The translations under genes and the position numbers were made by a program. The notes under the pieces were generated by a model. The model worked only from the letters and a program-made list of their open reading frames with translations, searched no databases and was not told the DNA's origin. From contig JAZBQD010000030.1 in assembly GCA_036583965.1 (NCBI GenBank), positions 114,586,048 through 114,650,047 on the forward strand: a stretch of 64,000 nucleotides of DNA, read 5' to 3'. Positions 45,723 through 55,929 of the stretch are shown here, one piece after another (the first letter of the stretch is position 1; every line of letters starts with the position of its first letter). Origin of the DNA: Prunella strophiata. Taxonomy: Eukaryota > Chordata > Aves > Passeriformes > Prunellidae.

Positions 45723-48531
45723 CCTCACAAACTTGGAGCCAACATCAAACCACCTGAAGGCCTCCACAGAATCCTAACTCCTGTGTGGAAAAGAACAGTT
45801 TCCTCCTCCATATTCTCCCTGTCAACTGATGTTTTGAAAACTTGGGGATTCTGGCAGAAATTAAACTGAGGAGTAACTGAAGAACAGCTCAGTGGCTGAG
45901 AGAAAAGGGCCCTCAAACCCCTGTGTTTGGCTGTGAGTCACCTATAAAATGGATTAGCAGGTACATCTCCAGCTTGCCTTGATGTCTCAGAGCTCCTTTG
46001 CTGTCACAGATTATTCCAGTCACACCCCACAGGAGCAGCAGCTCTTCCTCTCCTCCCTGCACTCTGACTGTCCCCGATCCCCTCCCTGCACCCTGTGAGC
46101 TGGGCCACAGAGCAGGGAGCCAGGAGAGCCCCCAGGGGACCTGGGGCAAAACCAAAGCACTGCCAGGCTGATCCCAGGAATTCCTCCTGCTCTGGGAAGT
46201 GTTTCTGGCAGAGAAAACTCTGCCCTCCTCAGCAAAGAACAAGTGCCTGGAGCTTCAGAGAGCCCCTCCAAATCATCCATGCTGCTGGATTGGAGCACAT
46301 GGACAGACCACACAGCCTGGGACTTTGTCCTTCCTGTGAGACAGAGAGATGATTTTCAAATAGAAACTTCAGAAGCACCTTGACCACACTGAGTGTGGAT
46401 TGTCTTTGAGGATTCTCTGAATCCTCGGTGCAAAAGCAGAAGGAACTCATGGAAAAGTCCTCCAGCACTTCAAGGAATAACTAAATTCATAACTAACACA
46501 TTTAGGATGGTGCCCACTCAGGAGAGGGAGAAGCATTTCCTATTCCTTCTGCTGAGAGAAAACACAGCAGGGAGGAGAGAGCCTGCTCTGCCTCCCCTGC
46601 ACACCTGGGGCACCCCCTGAACACTGAGGGCACTTTGGGACAAGTGATGAAATCCCCTGAGGCAGCAGAGCAGAACTTGCTCTGTCCATTTAATAATCCC
46701 AGCAAGGACTTGCCAACTGTGTTGTACAGCAGGAACCCTTCAAATCCCAACTTGATCCATTCAGGGATTATCTTCTGAACCCCTGTGCAAAGTTTAGTAA
46801 TCAGATGTCTTGAAATTGTTGTGTTTCCAAGGCATCCTCACAGAGGGAATTCTCACAGTGTCCAGAATAAAACCCTGTATCCATCCCTCCCCCTAAGGAA
46901 CACCCTCAGAATGGGCCATTGTTCCTCTGAAGAACAAAGACTTTCCCACTTTTTTAATAAACTGAAGCTTGAAGGAACAGGGAATGGTTTGTTTTAGCTC
47001 CCTGAGGTGAATGGGCACAGAAGAACAAATTTTAAAAAATTCTTCAGCTGTAGAAACCACTGAGATTTTGAGTCATTTCTAGAAACTCTGCCCTTGCTGC
47101 TGAAAGATCACCCCTGCTCTTCTTTGCTTCTGTCAATAGTGCAGAACACATGAAATTATTCCTCTTTTCAGAACATTTCCCAGCCCAGGCAGCTGTCCAA
47201 GCACAGCAGCACATCTGAGTGCCCAGAGAGCCAGGACCTGAAATCCTCTGCAAAAACTCTGGGAGCAGGCTGGGAGCAAAACCCAGCTGCCACTTGGAGG
47301 CAGATCTGTGTCCTGCAGGCACAGGAACCCTGGCATGGAAACAAATCCCAGAGCAGGGGCTCCACCAGCTCTGTGCCTTTTCCTCCCTCTCTCCTCCAGA
47401 TTTGAGCTGCAGGTGGGATTTTCACCAGCACAAAGGGCACTTGGAGCACTTTTGGGTGAAGTGCCCTGAGCTGGGGCAGCCCCAGGCAGGCTGAGGTGAC
47501 AGAAACCCCAAACTGAGCCCTCTGACCAAAGGGGACTCAGAATTGAACACCTGAGCTCTGCACAGGGATTTGCCAGCAGTGCCCCAATCCCACCTCTCCA
47601 AGGACTGCAGCACTAAACTGCAAAGTTTTTAATCCTGGCCCAGAGGATGTTGCTGGAATTTCTTGACACTGCAGAAATTTCCTCTTGAAAGGTTTCCTAC
47701 AGCTGCAGATTTCACTGCAGGTTTTACCCTCTGGCTTTTCCAGCAGCAGGAATGGTTTTAAGGAGTGACTCTGCTCAGGCTCTGTGCTGCAGTCTTTCAC
47801 TGAGTTCTTGTGCATTACCATCCAGATCCCCCAAAATCCACTGATTTTTATTCATTTATCTTTTAACCCCCCCATTATTCCAGAGATATAAACCAGAATC
47901 CTTCTCATCAAGAGATCAGTCATGTACCCAACTCTGAATCTAAACTAATTCCTAGTGGGAGATAAATTATCCTCTCAAGCCATATAAAAGAGAGAACATC
48001 TCTCTTTAGAATGCCTAAAAAGAAAGCAAAAAAAACCCCAACAAGGATGTGTTCTATGGAATTATTTCAAGATAAAAGAGATAAAACAGAACCTCTATTA
48101 TTCAGTCAAAATCTGACCAATAAATACAGTAGTTAGCAAAGTTTTGGTGCAAAATTTATTCTTGATTGCAAGAAATGATAGGGAAAAATGTAATAGACTG
48201 AAATATTACTGTGTAGATTTTTGGTTTTTTTTAAAATAATGGCAGTGAGATACAGCTCAGGCATTAAAAACTTACCAGGGCAATAGAACAATCATAGCTG
48301 TTCTGATCAGTGTCTAAAAACCTGCCAAGTGCACTACGGATATTGGCATTATTTTCATGGATAATCCCCCAAGTTATTTACAATATTAAGTTATAAAATG
48401 CACCCATAGTTGTTACTGTAACTGTTTCTCCTTTCCAGTCTCAGTCAGTAAATCTGCAATGCATTTTTATTTCCCCTATAATGCCCTGCCTTGCAGCTAC
48501 CACTAGAACCCCAAAGAAAACATTTCTCTAC
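45723..48531. other. Intron sequence between SH3C exon and 24-bp array
   Basis: 2.8 kb of unique sequence with no recognised gene, RNA or mobile element. Confidence 0.55.
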
Positions 48532-48698
48532 CTCAGAATCTTTGAGTCTCACATAATTAGATGGGAAAACTCCTGATTTATCACCCAGCGTTCCCGTCCA
48601 CCAGTCACCATCTTTCTTTGTCACCAGGATCAGGTCACCTTGTTGGAAAGTGAGGTCCCCCTGCTCCGAGCTCTCGTAGGTGTACATGGCAATGTACT
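48532..48698 (-). CDS. ITSN1: ITSN1 exon: SH3C domain
   Basis: This 167-nt exon encodes [20 protein letters not shown], then the Trp pair in [16 protein letters not shown] and the closing [13 protein letters not shown]. It is a complete SH3 fold beginning at the ALYDY-equivalent AMYTYE. The acceptor is TTTTGCAG at 48,699-48,700 and the donor is GTAGAG at 48,530-48,531, phase 0. SH3C of ITSN1 is one of the main dynamin- and synaptojanin-binding domains. Downstream lies a 6.1-kb intron that contains a 3-kb minisatellite. Confidence 0.96.
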
Positions 48699-49930
48699 CT
48701 GCAAAAGGGAAATGCAGCACGTGGAAAACTCCTGAGACACCCCCTGGCATCCCCTGCAAAACCTCAGCACTAGCAGAAGGCAAATGTATTATTTATTGCT
48801 CACAGAAACATCAATATTTAATGAAGAAAACTGTATCTATCAGAACTGAATAGGAGCTATCAAAAGCTGCCTCAGGGGGGTTTGTATATAATTTGCTATT
48901 TTAATTTTATGTACATATATATATAGTTTTATGTGCATGTTTTATGTAGATTTTAATAATTAAAGTGTACATAAATAATTTGTTTAGATATTAAACATGT
49001 TTCCCAGTGGTTTCTGGTTTGTGCTGAGGAGTGGGATTTTCAGAGTTTGGGATGCAAAGTGCACACACCTCAAAAATCACCTTGTACACATGAACTTTTC
49101 TGCAACCCTCTCAACAGAAGATGTTAAATCCCTGCTTTATTGCTTCTCAAAACCACAGCTTTTTTGAAGTGTTTAAACTAAAGCTGTGTTCCTTTTTAAC
49201 ACAAACACAACACCTGAGATATCCCACCTGGGACAAGACTCTGCATGCCCACAATTCCTCCTCCCCAGACACAAGGAAAACCAGAACAAGGTGATTTTCC
49301 TTCCAGCCCAAACCAGCTGGGATTCTATGGAATATTTACTGAGCAAGAGCAGCTGTACTATGAAATAACTGATTATCTCCCTTTTCTCTGCTGCTCCCTC
49401 CTTTTAGTTCCTGTGGTGCTCAGGCCAGACACAAATTAAATGTAAAAGTCCCTAGAAATGTAGCTGGAATTGCAGTTAGAACCTTCAGGTGTGCTGTAGG
49501 GACCACACACCAATGTTCACCTGTAACCTACATTTAGATTAATTGATCTCCTCTGTAATTTAATTAACCTACAGCTGCCTACACTGGAGGGATTAAGAGT
49601 TAAGGCAGCTCATGTGGGGACATTCCCCTCCAGCTGAAGGGTGGCAACAGCCAGGAACTCCCTTTTAAAACCCTTCAGAAAAAGATCTGTGAATTCTGAG
49701 TCTGTGCCCCAGGCTCCACCTTCACAATGGAGCTGACCCAGTGCTCCCTAAGGGACTGTCACTGCCTTCATTAAGAGCTCTAATGAGACATTGGGAATGA
49801 GCTTTGGGGGAAATTAAAATATTTACCAATTCCTGACACCATGGACAGAGGTGCTTATTTGGCCCTCTGTGAAAACCCATTCAAGGTCAGAAAATGTTAC
49901 CAAAATAATGGCAAAAAATAGAAATATTGG
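48699..49930. other. Intron sequence, nothing recognised
   Basis: AT-rich unique sequence between the SH3C exon and the 50-bp array, with an ATATAT run near 48,910-48,930. Confidence 0.5.
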
Positions 49931-49939
49931 AAAAAGTAC

Positions 49940-50465
49940 AAACTACAAAAGGTATTTTCATATTTTTTGTAGTTGGTACTTTTCCCAATATTTCTATTGG
50001 ATATTTTCATATCTTTTGCAGTTGGTACTTTTTTCCAATATTTCTATTGGATATTTTCACATCTTTTGTAGTTAATACTTTTCCCAATATTTCTATAGGA
50101 TATTTTCATATCTTTTGTAGTTGGTATTTTTTCCAATATTTCTATTGGATATTTTCATATCTTTTGTAGTTGGTACTTTATTTCAATATTTCTATAGGAT
50201 ATTTTCATATATTTTGTAGTTGGTACTTTTTTTCAATATTTCTATTGGATATTTTCACATCTTTTGTAGTTGGTACTTTTTGCAATATTTCTATTGGATA
50301 TTTTCATATCTTTTGTAGTTGGTACTTTTTGCAATATTTCTATTGGATATTTTCACATCTTTTGTAGTTGTACTTTTTTTCAATATTTCTATTGGATATT
50401 TTCATATATTTTGTAGTTGGTACTTTTTGCAATATTTCTATTGGATATTTTCACATCTTTTGTGA
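49940..50465. repeat. 50-bp AT-rich minisatellite
   Basis: About ten copies of a 50-bp unit, TTTCTATTGGATATTTTCAT, ATCTTTTGTAGTTGGTACTT, TTTTCCAATA, with small changes (TATTGG or TATAGG, TCATATC or TCACATC). Confidence 0.96.
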
Positions 50466-50670
50466 TATGTGAAATGATTCCTTCTCCATACACAACACAC
50501 ATAAACTGTGCCTCTAATAATAATAATTCTAAATTATTCCAGAGGCAAACTGACTAGCATTTGGATTTTAACACCACTTGAGGAGCACAATCTGACTCCT
50601 GATTCTGGCAAAAAGCAGAGTTCTTGTGCTCAGTTGAGAGGAAGAGGCTGCCAGAGCAGCCAGGACTCAC

Positions 50671-50753
50671 CTTCCCCTGACACTGCTGCCTTGGCTGCTG
50701 GGGATGCTACTCTTTTCAGACTAGCAGGACTTTCTGAGGAACCAGAATCCATG
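50671..50753 (-). CDS. ITSN1: ITSN1 exon: SH3B-SH3C linker
   Basis: This 83-nt exon reads MDSGSSESPASLKRVASPAA followed by KAAVSGE. It is a Ser/Pro/Ala linker between SH3B and SH3C and is alternatively skipped in some mammalian ITSN1 transcripts as I recall. The acceptor is TAAAG at 50,754-50,755, with a short pyrimidine tract (TTTCTTCTAAAG), and the donor is GTGAGT at 50,669-50,670. The poor acceptor is compatible with regulated inclusion. An AT-rich 50-bp tandem repeat starts about 200 nt beyond the donor. Confidence 0.92.
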
Positions 50754-51561
50754 CTTTAGAAGAAAATAATGGTTATTTAAGACATTCAATCTCTTCAGAA
50801 AAAATATTTTTATATTTCAAATATAAAATGCATGTGCACCCTCAAGCAACTCCCTGGGGTTTAAAAGAAGAGACAGTAAATGGGGAAAATAAAGCTTTGA
50901 ATCCAGTGGTCTGTCATGGTCACATTAAAGGAAACTGCCTTAAATACAGAATTGTCTGCATCTCCTCTTTTTCCTCAGGAAAAAAATGATCTAAAATCAT
51001 TCTCATTTGTATTCTTAATGCTAATGTTGCCTTCAAAATACAAAAAATGAGATTTCAAATGTTTAATCCTCCAAGAATAATGAGAAGTGATTTAGATTTG
51101 AGGAATACCTTCTAATTTTGGGCAAAGGGGAACTCTGACTTACACAGCTGTACTTCAGAAAGTCTAAAACACTCATTTTTCAGTTGCAAGTCACATAAAA
51201 TTAAGAAGGTTAATTAATCTTTTGTTGGTGAGGCTAGGCCCAAGGAGAACTGAGGTCAGGTTTCTTATTTTCTTATTCTTATTGAAGTCTGTTTTTGTAT
51301 ATATTAAATTCTTGTTTTCTTATCTTATTATTAATTATTTTCTTAATTTCTTATTATTTCTTAATTTTCTTATCTTATTATTATTATTTTCTTAATTTCT
51401 CAATTAAGAAATTGAATTTTTCTTAAATTGGAAGTCAAAACCCTCCAGATAAAAACAAGAACCCTTTTATAGGGTAGAACTTGAAAATTCAAGCCTGCAG
51501 CTCTTCCTACTTCCTTCTACTCCAGCATAGAAATAAAGGACAGGAAAAGCAAACAAAATAC
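50754..51561. other. Intron between SH3B exon and linker exon
   Basis: AT-rich; TTATTATTATTTTCTTAATT low-complexity run at about 51,300-51,425. Nothing else recognised. Confidence 0.55.
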
Positions 51562-51767
51562 CTGGTGGATTTCCTGATGGGGCCTGAGATGAGCTTGACA
51601 TAGGATTTGGGAAACCAGCCCTTCTGGCCCTGCACCTCCCCAAACCACCACATGTCCTGCTGCTCCAGCACGGTGATCACGTCGTTCTTGTTGAAGTTCA
51701 GGTGGTTGTCCTTCTTTGCTCTCCAAGGATACAGAGCCTGGGCCTGAAGCCCCTCCACTTTTTCACC
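51562..51767 (-). CDS. ITSN1: ITSN1 exon: complete SH3B domain
   Basis: This 206-nt exon encodes [10 protein letters not shown] and then the whole of SH3[20 protein letters not shown], the Trp pair in DMWWFGEV and the closing [11 protein letters not shown], followed by SGPIRKST. The acceptor is CTGCAG at 51,768-51,769 and the donor is GTATTT at 51,560-51,561, which is weaker than consensus at +4 to +6. The split codon AG|C joins to the Ser-Met-Asp of the next exon. In the family SH3B binds fewer partners than A, C and E, and cooperates with SH3A or SH3D. Confidence 0.96.
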
Positions 51768-52374
51768 CTGCAGAAAGAGAAACAGGAGTCAGCCATGCTC
51801 CACCTGCAGCAAGAAAGCTGCTTAGGGAGTTATAGCCTCAGGCTGCTTAGACAGAAACAAATCTCTCAGCTAAAACATCAGTTAAACTTGCAAAGTAATT
51901 CCAGAAATGTTTAAAGTCCTCCTGCACTTCTGTTTGTTAACCATCAATGCAATGCAAGACTGAATTAATTACTTCTATTTAAGACACATATGTAATAAAC
52001 CCTTGTGAAGCTGCTTTGGCAGGACTTCTAGCCCATTTTATGGAAAATGATGCTTTGCTGCACTTTCATTCATTGCACATTGCAAATTCCTTTTGCTCTG
52101 AGGTAGATATTGAGCACTCCCCAGAACACATGAGCTCCCAAGAACAATTTGCTGTTCCACTGAGGAAAGGAAATGCCTGAACAGAGGGACAGAATTCAGC
52201 TGGGAAGCTTTGCCATTGCTATTCCACTTAACCCACTTGGGAGCGGAGGTTGTCAGGGGAGTAAAAAAAACCCCAAGGAAGTGACCCAACACTGCACCAC
52301 CAAAATTAAAAAAGCCATCCCAGAGCAGCAAACCAGAAACTGCTTTGTGTTAAATCCTGCCCAGATGTTGCCAA

Positions 52375-52868
52375 TGACCTGGGTTAGGAGGGACTTCAAA
52401 GCTCACCCAGTGCCACCCCTGCCATGGCAGGGACACCTTCCCCTGTGCCAGGCTGCTCCAGCCCCAGTGTCCAGCCTGGCCTTGGGCACTGCCAGGGATC
52501 CAGGGGCAGCCACAGCTGCTCTGGGCACCCTGTGCCAGGGCCTGCCCACCCTCACAGGGAGCAAATTGTTCCTAATATCTGATTTAAATCTGTAATTTCT
52601 CAGTTTTGAAGGCCATTCCCTGTGTGCTGTCCCTGCATGCCCTGGAAATTGTTTCTCTCCATGTTCCCTGGGGCTCCTCCAGGCCCTGCAAGGCCACCCT
52701 GAGCTCAGCCCAAAGCTTCTCCTGTGCAGGTGAACAATGCCAGCTGTGCCAGCCTTTCCTGCCAGCAGAGCTGCTCCATCCCTCTGCTCATCCTGGAGCC
52801 TCCTCTGGGCTCTCTGCAGCAGCTCCAGCTCCTCCCAGGGCTGGGGCAGCTCTGCAGGTGGGCTCACA
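52375..52868 (-). mobile_element. CR1 LINE, about 490 bp
   Basis: GACCTGGGTTAGGAGGGACT through AATGCCAGCTGTGCCAGCCT to TCCCAGGGCTGGGGCAGCTC, minus orientation. Almost identical to the copy at 55,383-55,876, so of the same young subfamily. Confidence 0.93.
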
Positions 52869-52985
52869 CCTGGAGGTGCTCACTGTGTCACATCAGGCGA
52901 GTGTTCCAATGCACAGGGAAGGTTCCCACTTTGCTCTGCAAGGCCCTGTGCTGGCTCAGAGCTCGTGGCAGGGGCAGGAGCTCAC

Positions 52986-53145
52986 CTGGCCCAGCACAGG
53001 GGACGGGGACGAGCCGGTGACGGTGGCCGGGGTGAAGGCCGAGCGCTGCCGCAGCTGCCCCGCGCTGGGCACGGTCAGCGAGGGCTGAGCTGCCCAGGCA
53101 TCCCAGTTATCACTCTCTGCCTTCTCACTGCTGTTTGCTGGCCAG
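52986..53145 (-). CDS. ITSN1: ITSN1 exon: SH3A-SH3B linker
   Basis: This 160-nt exon supplies the last base of the split Thr codon and then 53 residues with no folded domain: [20 protein letters not shown] followed by [20 protein letters not shown] and a Ser/Pro-rich end at VLGQ. The acceptor is TTTCCAG at 53,146-53,147 after a long pyrimidine tract, and the donor is GTGAGC at 52,984-52,985, phase 0. The 3' half is markedly GC-rich with many CpG. The tryptophan-containing DNWDAW segment is conserved with the human linker as I recall it and may be a peptide ligand rather than spacer (inference). Confidence 0.93.
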
Positions 53146-53519
53146 CTGGAAAGAAGAAGAAAACAATGATGTGATTCCTCCTGGTTTTAACAGCAGGAAC
53201 AAAGAAATTCACACAGAACAAATATTTCAACATTCTACCTTAAGTTCTTCTCCATGAGTATCCACGAGCATCTTAACTCCACTGAACACTGGTTAACCAC
53301 AACTTTACCTTCAAAAGCAACCCCACACTGAGCTCCTTGTCCTTGCCACTGCAGGACAGGGTTTTATTTAAATTCTTAGCTGTGTCCCAACAAATAGAGG
53401 TTCAAGCAGTGCAGACTGCATTACACACAGTGGAAAGAGAAATAAAAATAATAATTTCTTTTCAAATTTGAAATCTTCCCCCCTGCATGTCACTGACCTC
53501 TCACATCCCTTTCCTTTAG

Positions 53520-53705
53520 ACACAGAATCATGGAATGGTTTGGGTTTGACCTCAGAGCCCACCCAGTGCCACCCCTGCCATGGCAGGGACACCTCCCACT
53601 GTGCCAGGCTGCTCCCAGCCCCAGTGTCCAGCCTGGCCTTGGGCACTGCCAGGGATCCAGGGGCAGCCACAGCTGCTCTGGGCACCCTGTGCCAGGGCCT
53701 CCCAT
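53520..53705 (-). mobile_element. CR1 LINE 3' fragment
   Basis: CACAGAATCATGGAATGGTT through CCACAGCTGCTCTGGGCACC, minus orientation. Confidence 0.93.
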
Positions 53706-54534
53706 TGAGGTATCAGTTTATAAATATGGATTTCATGGTGAGAGGAGAAGGAACTGCAGCTGATAAAAGTGCCCAGTGTATTAAGATACCCAGGGATGGG
53801 CACATCTTCAAATTCCATCAGTTTTGCTAATGCTGTGCTCAGGAATTAAATCACCTTTCCATGTCATCTCTGCCATTAGCATATGATACATAACAATGAG
53901 CAAGTTGGAAGCCTTCAATAAAGCTTGGTGGAAAGTGATGCAGGACAAAGGGATTTTGGAGCTGGCAGTATCTGAAGGGGCTCCAGTGTATTATTTTTGC
54001 CTCAAGCCAGATCTTTTAAGCTCTCGGTGAGTTATAATGCACACCAGGACAGCCCAGCTACCTGGCAGAAGGCATCAATGAGCAGCATGGCTCTTGCAGT
54101 GTTGGAAACAAAAGTGTTTTAATAAAAGGCAAAACAACAAAGAGAAAAATCCAGCTAGGTGCAAGCAAGCCTTGTACCCGGTAAAACACCTTACAAAAGC
54201 AATTAGTTCCTTTGTTCACTTGCTTTTCTAGTAAATTGCCCAGGTTTGACTTCTTGGCTCCTATCCAATTAGCTGTGCTTAAATTTGAGGTGATGTCCCC
54301 TTTGTCCTATAAGGTGTCCCCTTTGCTAAGTGGTGAGAGAAACTTCTGGGCTTTTTCCTTTTTCAGGACACAAAGGACAGTTTTATTACTCCTCCAATAG
54401 GGGACACATTCCTTCACTCCAGGAGAGCTGCAGAGGGATTGTTCATTAGGAAGAGAAGTGGCAGGGCAAGGGGGAATGGCTTCCCACTGAAAGAGAGGAA
54501 ATTTCAGTGGGAGATGAGGAGGGAATTGTCACCT
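53706..54534. other. Intron sequence, nothing recognised
   Basis: Unique AT-rich sequence between two CR1 fragments. Confidence 0.5.
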
Positions 54535-54740
54535 GGCAGGGTGGGCAGGCCCTGGCACAGGGTGCCCAGAGCAGCTGTGGCTGCCCCTGGATCCCTGGCA
54601 GTGCCCAAGGCCAGGCTGGACACTGGGGCTGGAGCAGCCTGGCACAGGGGAAGGTGTCCCTGCCATGGCAGGGGTGGCACTGGGTGGGCTCTGAGGTCCC
54701 TCTGAGCCCAACCCAGTCTGGGATTCTGTGATTCCAAGGG
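54535..54740 (+). mobile_element. CR1 LINE 3' fragment
   Basis: GGTGGGCAGGCCCTGGCACA... through CACTGGGTGGGCTCTGAGGT to TCTGGGATTCTGTGATTCC, plus orientation; inverted relative to the copy across the SH3A exon. Confidence 0.93.
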
Positions 54741-54985
54741 AAGTGACCCCTTGGGATTTCCCCCATGCCCACAGCCTCCCATGGGGATGTCTCCTGCTCC
54801 TGCTGTGCCCTGGCAGCTGTGATGGGAGCAGCCCCAAGTCCCACAGGGCTCAAACTGAACTGATTCCTACAGAAAGCATCCTCCACTTCCCAGGAGGTGT
54901 TTTGAGTTTGCACCCTGGCTCTGTGCTCAGTCCAGCTCCAGAGGAGCCCAGGCAGGTCTGAGGGCTGAGCAGCACCCAAACCTAC

Positions 54986-55230
54986 GTGGAGCTGAAGTCT
55001 GCCCAGTTGTTGGCTGCTGCAGGAGCCTCGGGAGGGGCAGGGGCTGCCAGGGGGGTGGAGCTCTCCTGCACAGCCACTTTGGGAGCAGCAGAGGGCTCGG
55101 CCGTGGGCTTGGCAGAGGCTGGAACTTCACTGTCTGGAATCTTCTCTGCATAGTTTGCAGGGAACCATCCAGTCTTGCCCTTCAGTTCTCCACCAAGCCA
55201 CCCTGGCTCTCCAGTCTGGCTTTCATCCAC
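54986..55230 (-). CDS. ITSN1: ITSN1 exon: C-terminal half of SH3A plus linker
   Basis: This 245-nt exon starts GTG GAT GAA ([11 protein letters not shown]) and completes SH3A with [18 protein letters not shown], which carries the SH3 hallmark WFPANY. It then enters a low-complexity Ala/Pro/Ser linker and ends NNWADFSS plus two bases of Thr. The acceptor is CTGCAG at 55,231-55,232 and the donor is GTAGGT at 54,984-54,985. The linker is more Ala/Pro-rich than I recall for human. The exon is tightly bracketed by CR1 elements in opposite orientation: + at 54,535-54,740 and - at 55,383-55,876. Confidence 0.95.
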
Positions 55231-55349
55231 CTGCAGACACAGGAAGTCAGAGAGTTAACAAACACATCCTGCAAATGGCAATTTCACTGAACACAACCCA
55301 GATCTCCTCCACAATAATGAACTTCTTGCAATGCAGGAGGGCTTGACAA

Positions 55350-55373
55350 TTTTTTTTTTTTTTTTTTTTTTTC
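55350..55373. repeat. Poly(T) run
   Basis: About 22 consecutive T between the SH3A exon and the CR1 element, plus strand. Confidence 0.95.
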
Positions 55374-55382
55374 CCATACTGA

Positions 55383-55876
55383 AATCACAGAACCGTGGAA
55401 TGGTTTGGGTCAGGTCAAACCTGTCCTGCTCCAGCCCTGCCATGGCAGGGGCACCTTCCACTGCTCCCAGCCCAGTGTCCAGCCTGGCCTTGGGCACTGC
55501 CAGGGATCCAGGGGCAGCCACAGCTGCTCTGGGCACCCTGTGCCAGGGCCTGCCCACCCTCACAGGGAGGAAATTGTTCCTAATATCTGATCTAAACCTG
55601 TAATTTCTCAGTTTGAAGCCATTCCCTGTGTGCTGTCCCTGCATGCCCTGGAAATTGTCTCTCTCCATGTTCCCTGGGGCTCCTTCAGGCCCTGCAAGGC
55701 CACCCTGAGCTCAGCCCAAAGCTTCTCCTGTGCAGGTGAACAATGCCAGCTGTGCCAGCCTTTCCTGCCAGCAGAGCTGCTCCATCCCTCTGCTCATCCT
55801 GGAGCCTCCTCTGGGCTCTCTGCAGCAGCTCCAGCTCCTCCCAGGGCTGGGGCAGCTCTGCAGGTGGGGTCACACC
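55383..55876 (-). mobile_element. CR1 LINE, about 490 bp
   Basis: Starts GAAATCACAGAACCGTGGAA and runs to GGGGCAGCTCTGCAGGTGGG, minus orientation. It differs from the 52.4-kb copy by a handful of changes and a small deletion near its 3' end. A CCCAATCCCAATCC hexamer run (about 55,895-55,925) follows. Confidence 0.93.
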
Positions 55877-55929
55877 TGAGGGGGCACAGGGGCACAATCC
55901 CAATCCCAATCCCAACCCCAATCCCTTTC

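Noticed and set aside
42745..45767. Minus-strand frames with Gly-Ile-Ser-Phe-Gly-Ile-Thr-Asn repeats, resembling an octapeptide repeat protein
   Set aside because: The 23-bp units break the frame over and over, and the array is inside an intron of ITSN1 without its own gene signals.
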